From Candidatus Poribacteria bacterium (GTDB lineage: Bacteria > Poribacteria > WGA-4E > WGA-3G), in the NCBI GenBank assembly GCA_958295945.1, contig OY282386.1, positions 4,954,204 to 5,018,203 of the forward strand: DNA of 64,000 nucleotides, read 5' to 3'. The stretch's first letter is position 1. Every line of letters starts with the position of its first letter. The position numbers and the translations under genes are program-made. Below the pieces are notes generated by a model that saw only the letters and a program-made list of their open reading frames with translations, was not told where the DNA came from and did not search any database. Positions 43,740-52,338 of the stretch are shown here, in pieces.

Positions 43740-44172
43740 TGAATGCGGTTTTCGTGCTGAGAGTTATAGACGGCATGGGTATGCTCCGAAAGGTGAAGCT
43801 GTTTTAGATTTGATCTCAGGCACAAGAACACGAACAACGACGCTGGTCGCTGCGCGTATCGATCTCACTTTTGCGGCACCATGTTTGTTTGATGGTAGCT
43901 GCGATGCTGCGTGTTTCAATGCTTGGCTTGAAACCTATTTATGTCCAAGGTTGTCTGTCTCAGACGTGGTGGCTCTTGATAATGTCAAAATACACAAGAC
44001 GCATCGCACCCGTGAGTTGATAGAAGCATCGGGAGCAGAGGTATTGTTTTTGTCACCTTATTCACCTGAGGACAATCCGATTGAACATGACTTTGCCAAT
44101 ATCAAACGGCTTAGAGAGCACAAGGCAGATGGAACCATTGATGAAGTTATAAACATGTATCATAAAATATAA
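43567..44172 (+). CDS. IS630-family transposase, catalytic part (frame B)
   Basis: This frame carries the DDE domain, whose real entry is near 43640. The catalytic acids are YVDECGFRAES (first Asp), VVALDNVKIHKTH (second) and YSPEDNPIEHDFANIK (Glu in the canonical S-P-E-x-N-P-I-E pattern). Its apparent GTG start at 43567 is within frame A and is probably not used alone. The product is functional only if fused to frame A by frameshifting. Confidence 0.8.
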   Translation: MLHTSVFQSFVSVMDSENSVSHEKKTLGYKERCDEKRQVYLQALAEKHDAGKKIVYVDECGFRAESYRRHGYAPKGEAVLDLISGTRTRTTTLVAARIDLTFAAPCLFDGSCDAACFNAWLETYLCPRLSVSDVVALDNVKIHKTHRTRELIEASGAEVLFLSPYSPEDNPIEHDFANIKRLREHKADGTIDEVINMYHKI

Positions 44173-44276
44173 AGTTTACTATAGTTTGGACAGTTTTATT
44201 TTTTTTGAGTGACAAAAAGCAGAAAAGAGGGTATCCTTTTGATATATTTTTAGTGCATTTTGAAAGGAAGTTTCTA

Positions 44277-45203
44277 ATGAATCCTCTTCTCCGCTTTGAA
44301 CACATGTTATCAGATTATAGAAGTCTCTTCAAGCATAACAATTTCGATCATTTTCAAACTTTTATTCGTGGTTTGATAAGGATGCCACATCGTGGAACTA
44401 TGACACAAGTCCATTTATCAACAGAACAATCCGGGACCTATTGGTCGCTGCCGAAGTTTCTCTCTCGTAGCAAATGGTCTATTGATAAACTCACGTCTTT
44501 TTTGACACGCCAAGTGCAAAGGACTTTCAGTGAGGGTGTTTATGTCTATGATGAAACTGATTCTCCCACGCATGGCAAGAAACAATTTGGCACCCACTTT
44601 TACAGAAATACTCGGTATAACACACGGAACAAGAACCAACCCAAGTTCAAACACGGACACTAGTTCGGTGCTATCGGATGGCTCTGTCCAACACCACAAG
44701 GCGTTCGTCTGTTTCCATTGGCTGCCCGCGTGATGTGTCCGAATAAGAAACGAGACAACAGTTTTGCGGTGCTGAAACGCTTGTGTGTTACGATGCCACG
44801 TGGTCTTATCGTCTTTGACAGAGGCTTTAATAGGCGTGCGGTATTCACAGAACTCCTTTCGCAAAAGCACCACATTCTCTGCCGCACAAGGACAAATGCC
44901 GTGTTCTTTTATATACCGAAACAACCGAAGAAACAGAAACGGGGTAGACCCCGTCGTTATGGGAACCGTGTGCATATTCCATATCGGACATATAAAGATA
45001 TGGTTGTTGATAGTGAAACACTTTCAGTCGCAGATAAAATCGTCCGAACGAAGATGTGTCCGGTGGACGTGAGACTTGTTGTCAAGCGCACACGCAAGAA
45101 AAAATCTAAAAAATACCACTATTTTTGTTTATGGACTTCTGATTTAGATTGTCCCGTAATCGGTGCTATTCATTGTACGCAAACCGATCTAAGCCCAGGA
45201 TAA
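44277..45203 (+). pseudogene. Decayed IS4-type transposase with in-frame stop and internal deletion
   Basis: The reading starts MNPLLRFEHMLSDY with GAAAGGAAG upstream and reads YVYDETDSPTHGKK (first Asp region). At 44661 an in-frame TAG interrupts it, then the same frame continues FGAIGWLCPTPQG, ARVMCPNKKR and LIVFDRGFNRRA. Near 45140 the sequence jumps from WTSDLDC straight to the extreme C-terminal segment VIGAIH, deleting about 115 codons with the YREK box. The right end GGATAATTGGCGAAGGTATT matches the intact IS4-type copy. It cannot encode an active enzyme. Confidence 0.85.
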
Positions 45204-45217
45204 TTGGCGAAGGTATT

Positions 45218-46009
45218 GCTTGGGGGCAGAACATATTAGGCATCACGATCAAGAGTGGCGATATTGTTATTCCACTCAATACACGGTTTGTTTCAAAACA
45301 AGGGCGTGGTAGGACAAAGAAACCGGTTCTTTTTGTTGCCATGATGAAAGAAGTGTTAGATTTCTTTGATGCCCACAGTATTGATATCAGAAAATATCCG
45401 ATCACTTTCGATTCGTGGTATGGTAGCAAGAAACTGATCGACATCTTATTGAATTTAGGGTTTGTGTCCATATTGGTTCATGGTAAAAACAACTATGTGA
45501 TGACAATAAAGAACAAAAGATTGAAACTTTCGGTTCATAAGAAATCCGGACAACTGCAGCCAAAACAATGGGGTGCGATAAACCTGTCTGTCGTGTCCAA
45601 ACCACAAGTCCAACATTTGGTGAGTGTCCTGTGTTCTTCTTTTCAGATATGGGAAAGGGACGCACACTCTTAGTCTTTGGTAAACCCTTACGCACTTGTG
45701 AAGCACTCAGAATATGGTCTCAACACAACGGGATCGAACACTATTGGAGACAATTGAAATCCAGTCTGCACTTGTCCGATATGAGTTTAGAGAGCACGCA
45801 AGGCGCATGTGCGGGGCTCGGTATAAAAGTAATGAGTTACCTCATGTTGTTGCAGATAAGCATCTTAGAGCGTCGCACATTCCATCAAGGACAACTTCAA
45901 CTCACTGGACAAAGACAGATGTTACTTGAAATCATGGCGCATTTTCATGAACTAAACCCAAAAGAACCTTGATAATAACTGATATTCAACAACTTTTGAG
46001 AAATATCAG
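45218..46009 (+). pseudogene. 5'-truncated, frameshifted copy of the 53.5-kb IS
   Basis: From GGGGGCAGAACATATTA onward this copies the intact transposase at 53531, but lacks its first 130 codons. A one-base deletion at about 45575 (GGGGTGCGAT against GGGGATGTGAT) splits the frame, and the C-terminal part runs to GAACCTTGATAATAACTG. The element end GAGAAATATCAG is kept at 46009. Its 5' junction is fused directly to the end of the decayed IS4-type element, leaving a chimeric scar. Confidence 0.88.
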
Positions 46010-46032
46010 CTTTCAAATTTTTCCATATATGA

Positions 46033-46767
46033 TTATGATGATAGTGAATAACCATTTTCAACGATTGCTTCTTGTAAAAAATCAAAAGGTAATTTACAAG
46101 GTTGGTCCACCCGTTTCCAACGTTCAACTGCCTCTGGACGGACAATTATCCGCCCTAACGGCATATCTAAAAATTCTTCTAATTTTTCAAGTGTTTCATC
46201 TTGCTTTAACACAAAATCCTCAAAACGGATTTGAATAATATGTTGCGGTTTTGGTGTAGCTTTCATCAATTGGTATTGATAGTACCATGATATTGCGCGC
46301 CTTTTGAAGACATCGTCGGTATGTTCATACTCAATACCAAAGTCACGTAAATTATCTGTCTTATGGCTTCCCAATATACAATCTCTCGGATCCCGAATCC
46401 AGTGTATATATTTTATATCAGGAAACATCCGTAATATCCAAGGATATACTAATGTTGTCTCTGGAATCTTCCACCCTTTGTATGCTGATTTGTCTCTGAA
46501 CACATCCTCAAGATATGTGTTGATAAGTTGTTCAAACGCGGGGTCAATAGGCATTGTGAAAAGTGGATCGAAATTCCAAGATAACCCACCTTTCCATTTG
46601 ACATATTTTGCCATCACTCGACAAGCATCATACATTGCATGGGGCGGTATTTTATCACCTGAGGGATTTAGTTGACTTCCCATATAAACTCCGCTTGCAT
46701 ACAATGTATGTGAAATTGCACGCGTGCCAGAATGTCCGCGTCCAATCACTGTGATAACGGTTTCCAT
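46033..46767 (-). CDS. Sulfotransferase family protein
   Basis: A 244-residue PAPS-dependent sulfotransferase-like protein. The 5'-phosphosulfate loop is VIGRGHSGTRAISHTLYASG (residues about 7-26) and the 3'-phosphate loop IHWIRDPRDCILGSHK (about 143-158). Both hallmark motifs are present, so transfer of sulfate to a carbohydrate or small molecule is expected. It is a soluble protein without a signal. The end of the truncated IS lies 24 bases from its stop codon. Confidence 0.85.
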   Translation of the reverse strand: METVITVIGRGHSGTRAISHTLYASGVYMGSQLNPSGDKIPPHAMYDACRVMAKYVKWKGGLSWNFDPLFTMPIDPAFEQLINTYLEDVFRDKSAYKGWKIPETTLVYPWILRMFPDIKYIHWIRDPRDCILGSHKTDNLRDFGIEYEHTDDVFKRRAISWYYQYQLMKATPKPQHIIQIRFEDFVLKQDETLEKLEEFLDMPLGRIIVRPEAVERWKRVDQPCKLPFDFLQEAIVENGYSLSS

Positions 46768-46822
46768 AGATTTTTATTCAAACCAATAAACTAAGAAATA
46801 ACTTGCTTATTCATTCATTTAA

Positions 46823-46837
46823 TGATATTAATTATCA
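46823..46837. promoter_or_regulatory. Fur-box-like 7-1-7 palindrome
   Basis: TGATATTAATTATCA matches the Fur/PerR consensus TGATAATNATTATCA at all but one fixed position. It lies in the divergent intergenic region between the sulfotransferase and the ABC binding lipoprotein and could control either. Confidence 0.45.
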
Positions 46838-46987
46838 TTATTGTTTTGATTTAAACTATCCTCCCAATTAATCATTTTACTAAGAGACTGGAAAACTGTT
46901 AGGAGATTTTTTCTAATTTTAACAGAATTTTGATACAAAGAAAAGGTTTTTTTGAAAGTTGACTTTTCTCGTAGAAAGGAACTAAAT

Positions 46988-48142
46988 ATGCAGAAGTTAT
47001 TGGCAATATTGTTTTTTAGTTTAATTGTATTTTCATCCTTGAGTTGTGATAACGTAAAAAGGGTTCTGACACCTAAACCTGAACCGACTATAAAGATAGG
47101 TTTTATTGTTGCCGGTCAACGGGTGACTTATCCGAATGGTGCCGAGATGGCGGTAACGGAAATTAATCAGCAAGGTGGTCTATTTGGGATGCCTGTTGAA
47201 CTAATCGGTCATATTAACACAGAGGCTGTGTTGGATGATTCTGTCCAACTTGCAGAGGAACTAATTGTTGAAGATGGAATAGTTGCATTGATTGGTCCTA
47301 ATCGGTCTTCGCATGCTGCTGTAGTTGGACCGGTCGCACAGAAACATCGGATACCGATGGTGACAACAACTGCGACCAATCCTGCTGTTACTCAGGCGGG
47401 TGATTTTGTATTCATGGCATCCTTCACGGACAGTTTTCAAGGTGCTGTCATGGCACAATTTGCGAAAATGGAACTCGGTATTACGACTGCAGCTATCATA
47501 ACACGAAAAGGTGATCTCTATACCGAAGGAATCTCTGAGTTCTTCGCTACAAACTTTGATATGCTTGGAGGAACTGTGGCTATACATGAATTCTATGATG
47601 CTGACACAACAGACTTTACAGACCATCTAAACCGCATTTCAGATATGCAACCTGATGCTCTATTCGCTGCAGGCTTTGTTCAAGATATTGCATCCATTAC
47701 GCAACAAGCACGTGCAATTCCGATGCAGAATTCCGAGGGTGAACCGACAATTTTTCTTGGGGCAGATTCTTGGGACAGCATTCTGTTATTTGATGATGAA
47801 AATGCAGAGATTGAAGGTAGCTTCTTCAGTGGACACTTTTCACCTGATACAGATCAACCGAATGCACGTGCTTTTGTAGACACTTATGAATCAATTTATG
47901 AATCCACACCGACTGGTGGTGTTGCAGTAAGTTACGATGCAGTAAAATTGCTGTTTGAAGCAATAGAAAGAGCAGGAAGTCTTGATCCAGAAGCAATAAG
48001 GGATCAACTCGCTGCCACAGAGAATTATATTGGCGCAACAAACATCGCCAGTTATAACGAAAACCGTCATCCCACCAAGAGTGCGGTGATTTTCACCATC
48101 AAAGATGGAGAAAAGCAATTTTATAAGCAAATTGATCCGTAA
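46988..48142 (+). CDS. ABC transporter substrate-binding lipoprotein, LivK/branched-chain type
   Basis: A 384-residue periplasmic binding protein. The lipoprotein signal ends VFSSLSC (Cys at about residue 20), so it is a lipid-anchored receptor. The peripla_BP_6 fold is evident from IKIGFIVAGQRVTYPNGAEMA, NQQGGLFGMPVELIG, ALIGPNRSSHAAVVGPVAQK and PMVTTTATNPAVT, typical of binding proteins for branched-chain amino acids, amides or urea. AAAGGA is at ATG 46988. No permease or ATPase gene is adjacent, so it serves a transporter elsewhere or acts in sensing. Confidence 0.9.
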   Translation: MQKLLAILFFSLIVFSSLSCDNVKRVLTPKPEPTIKIGFIVAGQRVTYPNGAEMAVTEINQQGGLFGMPVELIGHINTEAVLDDSVQLAEELIVEDGIVALIGPNRSSHAAVVGPVAQKHRIPMVTTTATNPAVTQAGDFVFMASFTDSFQGAVMAQFAKMELGITTAAIITRKGDLYTEGISEFFATNFDMLGGTVAIHEFYDADTTDFTDHLNRISDMQPDALFAAGFVQDIASITQQARAIPMQNSEGEPTIFLGADSWDSILLFDDENAEIEGSFFSGHFSPDTDQPNARAFVDTYESIYESTPTGGVAVSYDAVKLLFEAIERAGSLDPEAIRDQLAATENYIGATNIASYNENRHPTKSAVIFTIKDGEKQFYKQIDP

Positions 48143-48243
48143 GGACAGTTATGTCTGTCTGAACCAAGATTAGTAATCTGAATAAATTTTACTTTCAGTG
48201 GACTTCATGAATCGTTTTACCATCTCCCCAAAGAAATCCAACA

Positions 48244-48310
48244 TCATTGTAGGTAGGGATCTCTGTTCTAATTCGTTATTTCGGAGCACAGAGACCCTCC
48301 CTACAAATGA
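48244..48310. repeat. Palindromic TGTAGGxAGGGxTCTCTGT repeat
   Basis: TCATTGTAGGTAGGGATCTC (48244) and its near complement (48291-48310) form a 23-bp inverted repeat with a 21-base loop. It is the complete palindromic version of the cores at 16831, 29503 and 55330. It lies between the binding lipoprotein and the glycosyltransferase and might fold as a terminator-like hairpin. Confidence 0.75.
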
Positions 48311-48357
48311 TTTATGAAATACGTTCTAAATTCTTCCGTGATAAGTAGACAAATTTA

Positions 48358-49476
48358 ATGCTACAGAATGCAGCCGAAATTCTCAGACTAATTGCTTCTT
48401 CACTCGTCCAGTGGATATTGTATAGTCAACGGTTGCCTAAAGACTTTTCACCCACCCGTATACTTGTAGTCAAACTTGATCATATCGGGGATGTTTTATT
48501 AGCAACACCCGTTTTATCTAATCTTAGGCAAGCATATCCGAATACCGAACTTCACGCTTTATGTGGAAAATGGAGTCGCGTTATTCTTGAAAACCATCCT
48601 GATGTAGATCAGGTAATTGAATATAATTCTCCTGCATTTTGTAGATCTGAAGCACCTACAACTTTAAAGCAGACAGGACAGCTCTTAAAGCACTTACGCC
48701 ATCAAAATTATGATTTGCTAATAGAACTTCGCGGAGATTTGCGAATTATCTGGTTTTCTATCTTAAAAGTCAGTCCAAAACGTCTATGCCGTGCTTCACT
48801 GCAAATAGCAAACAAGTTAGGTTTTCAAAAGTTTAGCAGTAGACATGAAGCAAGAAGAAATCTGGATGTCTTGAAACAGACTGACATTGCAACACCTATA
48901 CACAATACTACGTTTTCAATATCTGAAGAAAACGAAGCGTATGCATCCAAACTTCTTGGAGAACAACAAATAGAGCGTGAACTTCCTATAATCACAATCC
49001 ATCCAGGATCTCCAATATCTATAAAAAGGTGGAAACCAGAACGATTTGCCGAATTGGCGGATTGGTTGATTACCAAGAAACGTGCACAAATCTTGTTCGT
49101 CGGCGTACCAGATGAAGTCCAGATAATTACACAAATACAAGCGTTGATGAAGAACGAGTCAATTAATATCGCAGGAAAAACAACCATACCACAGTTGGCA
49201 TCCATTTTAAATATAAGTAGTATGTTTATTGGCAATGATAGTGGACCAATGCATCTTGCTGCAGCCGTAGGTATACCAACGATCGGTCTTTACGGTCCAG
49301 GAGATCCGAAAAAGTTCGGACCTGTTGGTGAGAAGTGCCACACTATTCAGAAAAAAACTGATTGTACTCCGTGTAAAGGTGATATATGTAAATTTGCCGA
49401 TGAAGGATGCATGGCAAAAATTCATGTAAAGGATGTAATTGAGACAGTTGAAAAAGTGGGTTACATTAAGAATTAG
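48358..49476 (+). CDS. Glycosyltransferase family 9 (heptosyltransferase-like)
   Basis: A 372-residue GT9 enzyme. The N-terminal sugar-nucleotide fold starts VVKLDHIGDVLLATPVLSNL (residues about 38-57), a family hallmark. The C-terminal nucleotide-binding part has FIGNDSGPMHLAAAVGIPTI (about 296-315) and YGPGDPKKFGP. GT9 members add heptose or similar sugars to LPS inner core, consistent with an outer membrane. A Cys-rich tail (CTPCKGDICKFADEGC) is common in this group. The ATG lacks a clear ribosome site. Confidence 0.92.
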   Translation: MLQNAAEILRLIASSLVQWILYSQRLPKDFSPTRILVVKLDHIGDVLLATPVLSNLRQAYPNTELHALCGKWSRVILENHPDVDQVIEYNSPAFCRSEAPTTLKQTGQLLKHLRHQNYDLLIELRGDLRIIWFSILKVSPKRLCRASLQIANKLGFQKFSSRHEARRNLDVLKQTDIATPIHNTTFSISEENEAYASKLLGEQQIERELPIITIHPGSPISIKRWKPERFAELADWLITKKRAQILFVGVPDEVQIITQIQALMKNESINIAGKTTIPQLASILNISSMFIGNDSGPMHLAAAVGIPTIGLYGPGDPKKFGPVGEKCHTIQKKTDCTPCKGDICKFADEGCMAKIHVKDVIETVEKVGYIKN

Positions 49477-49484
49477 AAAAATTG

Positions 49485-49513
49485 TTTACAAATTAAACTA
49501 AATCTGATATATT
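49485..49513 (+). promoter_or_regulatory. Promoter-like site and GCCCCATT repeats in the 49477-49798 gap
   Basis: TTTACA and TATATT with a 17-base spacer resemble a sigma-70 promoter, about 285 bases before the DUF4159 gene. Downstream, TGCCCCATTYTGTGCA is repeated at 49548 and 49579 (31-base period). No other gene or RNA is seen in this gap. Confidence 0.4.
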
Positions 49514-49798
49514 AAAATATACAATGTCGTGCTATAGGTAAGAAAGCTGCCCCATTTTGTGCAGCTTAAAAATCAAATTGCCCCATTCTGTGCATTATTC
49601 AATTGATAAAACAGCGTTTTACGGCATTTAGAACATAATTGTTATTGGCATACAAATTGCATAACGCCTGTATAGGTTTAGTTTATTTTTATTTATTAAG
49701 TATTAGTAGGTTGTAATAAAAACTTTTCGTATCAAATTTGTATTATTTGTAGGTTGTATCAAACTCTAACACGATACATTATTCTATGAGGTGAAATA

Positions 49799-51280
49799 AT
49801 GAGTGCAAAAAGAACATCAGCAGCATTAATGACTGCATTGCTGATTCACGGACTCCTTATTGCGATTGCAGGTCTCTATTTTGTGACGCAAACGCAGACA
49901 TATAAGGATATATTTGGGATTGAAACACTTGAAGCCCCAGACCCACCGAAACCTAAAGTGCGGAAACCGATCGTTGAAAAGATTGTTAAGCCGATAGTAC
50001 CGGTAGAAAGCACGGTAATTGTTGAACAGGTCCAAGTTCAACCGCGTTTAACAACAGCATTTTCGCCAAAAGTTACTGAAAATGTAACCCAAACATCCTT
50101 ACAGTTTTCTAACCAAGCTGTGAAGGTTGATGCACCCATCAATCCAAACGTGCCGAAGGTTGTTAATCCAAATGCTCCAATCCCTGAAGTAGTTACACAT
50201 ACGGACCTTCCAGTTTCAAATGCACCAAGTGCTTTAGCATTTGCTGGTCCTGCAGCAAGCGCACCTTCTGCTGGTCCCAGTAACATTGTTCGTGGAATCG
50301 CAGGAAGTCCTGTGCAGGTGAAAATGAAATTTAAGCGTCCAGCTGGATTGGCAATGGTTGAAAATGTCGGTGTCGCACGCGATGCTCTTGGTGATGTTGC
50401 TGAAAGTATCACGCTCGGTAATGTTGAAGTTCCACCATTACCCAAAGGCGAACCGGGTGGACGGGTCATCGGTAAAGGTCGTGACATTCGTGGCGTGCTT
50501 CGTTTCACGCGAATTCGTCATACACTTTCTGACTGGTGGGCAGATTCTTCATCATTGAACGCGCTTACCAAATGGCTCAACGAGAAAACCAAAATCAAAA
50601 CTGACATGAACGTTGAAGGTGGTTCTCTCAAACTGACAGACGCTAATCTATATAAAACACCCCTTGCATTTTTAACAGGTCATGACCCCGCAATGGTGCG
50701 TTCACGTAACCTCCTCGGAAAGCAGTATGGTGGTGGTAAAATGGATAGCAGATTTACCGAAGCTGAAGCCGCTGGTCTCCGCAAATACCTTGTTGAAAAA
50801 GGTGGATTCCTCGTCTTTGATGACTGCGGTGTGAATGCTCCCGCACAAGCAATGGTACGATTGTTCATTTCACAGATGCGTTATGTCATGCCTGAATATC
50901 AGATTGAACGTGTTGATAACCAACACGAGATCTATGATAACTTCTTTGAAATGGGCGGTCCTCCCGTTGGATTTGATATTTTCTGGTGGGGCACAAGACC
51001 TCCGAGACGGAATTATCTTGAAGGATTCTCAGTTGGAGATAAATTGTCAGTTCTCGTCGTGCGCCGTGATTATATGTGCGCAATGGAATCTGTCAGTCTG
51101 CCAACACGGAGTGTCCACTATTCACCTGGTGTCTATCGCTTTATGACAAACGTTGTTGTTTATGCATTGACACACGGTAAAATTGCCGATTATTCTGGAT
51201 ATGTTCCAGAAGACACTTTAGCACAGAAAGAACTTCCAACACGGGCACCGGAAGCAGCCAAAATTGGCGCAACTGAATAA
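49799..51280 (+). CDS. DUF4159 protein with N-terminal membrane anchor
   Basis: A 493-residue protein. Residues about 8-30 form one membrane helix (ALMTALLIHGLLIAIAGLYF), followed by a Pro/Val-rich periplasmic linker (TonB-like composition, about 48-75) and a low-complexity region. Residues about 225-480 are DUF4159: LYKTPLAFLTGHDP, LRKYLVEKGGFLVFDDCG and GFDIFWWGTRPPRRNYLEG. DUF4159 resembles class I amidotransferase-like folds and is often encoded near VWA and MoxR genes. GAGGTGA is at the ATG. A strong terminator follows. Confidence 0.88.
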   Translation: MSAKRTSAALMTALLIHGLLIAIAGLYFVTQTQTYKDIFGIETLEAPDPPKPKVRKPIVEKIVKPIVPVESTVIVEQVQVQPRLTTAFSPKVTENVTQTSLQFSNQAVKVDAPINPNVPKVVNPNAPIPEVVTHTDLPVSNAPSALAFAGPAASAPSAGPSNIVRGIAGSPVQVKMKFKRPAGLAMVENVGVARDALGDVAESITLGNVEVPPLPKGEPGGRVIGKGRDIRGVLRFTRIRHTLSDWWADSSSLNALTKWLNEKTKIKTDMNVEGGSLKLTDANLYKTPLAFLTGHDPAMVRSRNLLGKQYGGGKMDSRFTEAEAAGLRKYLVEKGGFLVFDDCGVNAPAQAMVRLFISQMRYVMPEYQIERVDNQHEIYDNFFEMGGPPVGFDIFWWGTRPPRRNYLEGFSVGDKLSVLVVRRDYMCAMESVSLPTRSVHYSPGVYRFMTNVVVYALTHGKIADYSGYVPEDTLAQKELPTRAPEAAKIGATE

Positions 51281-51320
51281 CGACTCACTTTCGTTATATT
51301 CAGTATTGAATTTTCTGATT

Positions 51321-51362
51321 ATCTCCCGATAAGGACATTTATGTCCTTATCGGGAGATTTTT
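51321..51362 (+). terminator. Strong intrinsic terminator after DUF4159
   Basis: ATCTCCCGATAAGGACAT and its exact complement form an 18-bp stem with a two-base loop and a TTTTT tail, 40 bases after the stop codon. Confidence 0.92.
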
Positions 51363-51465
51363 GTATGGAATTCAACAGTATTGAAGAATCAAAAAATCAT
51401 ATAGAGATTCAAGTAGCTTTCATGGTATTATATATCAACATAAATAAAAAGAGGTAAAACATAAA

Positions 51466-52290
51466 TTGAAACTCGGCGTATCTACTTATTCTTATTGGCA
51501 TTTCACACCTGAACGAGTCCCTATTGAACACGTTATTGAAGAAGCAGCTAGTCTTGAACTCGATGGCATTGAAATCTTACATCAACAGATGGAATCTGAA
51601 GCAACTCCATATCTACAGAAACTCAAACGACATGCATTTATTCACGGTCTTGATCTCTATGCCTTATCAATCCATCAAGGGTTCGTTTCACCAGACGAAC
51701 AAACACGCCAAAGAAACATTAATCATACTATACATTGCATACGTTTAGCGCATGAACTTGGTATACCTTCAATAAGACTGAATTCGGGACGGTGGGGAAC
51801 TATTAAATCATTCACTGACTTAATGAAAACTGAAGGACAAGAGCCATCACTTCCTGATCATACGGAAGATGAAGCGTTTGATTGGGTTATTGCATCAATT
51901 GAAAAATGTTTACCTGACGCAGAAAGATATGGTGTTATTCTTGGACTTGAAAATCATTGGGGATTGACTTGTACACCAGAAGGCGTTAATCGTATCGTTG
52001 CTGCGATAGATTCAGAATGGTTGAAAGTTACCATGGATTGTGGGAATTTCCTCTCAGACCCTTATGAAAAACTGGAACAGATTGCACCAGAAGCAGTACT
52101 TGTTCATGCAAAAACATACTATGGCGAAGGAGAGTGGTATACGCTTGATCTTGACTATGGTAAGATAGGTGAGATTCTGCGGAATGTTGGATTCAATGGC
52201 TATGTTTCCATTGAGTTTGAAGGGAAAGAGGATGCACACAACGGTGTTCCACAGAGTGTGGAGATGTTACGTAACACCCTCAAACTATAA
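51466..52290 (+). CDS. Sugar phosphate isomerase/epimerase (TIM barrel)
   Basis: A 274-residue xylose-isomerase-like protein. The start is TTG 51466, with AGAGGT upstream, giving LKLGVSTYSYWHF. Metal-site segments: LGLENHWGLT (Glu, about residues 162-171), MDCGNFLSDP (about 190-199), VHAKTYYGEG (His, about 211-220) and YVSIEFEGKED (Glu, about 245-255). It lies next to, and convergent with, a Gfo/Idh oxidoreductase, a common pairing for inositol or sugar oxidation routes. Confidence 0.92.
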   Translation: MKLGVSTYSYWHFTPERVPIEHVIEEAASLELDGIEILHQQMESEATPYLQKLKRHAFIHGLDLYALSIHQGFVSPDEQTRQRNINHTIHCIRLAHELGIPSIRLNSGRWGTIKSFTDLMKTEGQEPSLPDHTEDEAFDWVIASIEKCLPDAERYGVILGLENHWGLTCTPEGVNRIVAAIDSEWLKVTMDCGNFLSDPYEKLEQIAPEAVLVHAKTYYGEGEWYTLDLDYGKIGEILRNVGFNGYVSIEFEGKEDAHNGVPQSVEMLRNTLKL

Positions 52291-52338
52291 ACAGATTGAA
52301 ATCGTAAAGACGATTCTGTTACAGCTATGCATTTTTGT

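Larger units (their letters stand above)
43278..44183 (+). mobile_element. IS630/Tc1-type insertion sequence at the edge of the IS4 copy
   Basis: The left end TATAGTGACATTTAGAATT and the complement of the right end, TATAGTAAACTTTATATTT, are imperfect inverted repeats beginning with TA, as expected for TA-targeting IS630 elements. It contains two overlapping reading frames of one transposase. Confidence 0.75.
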
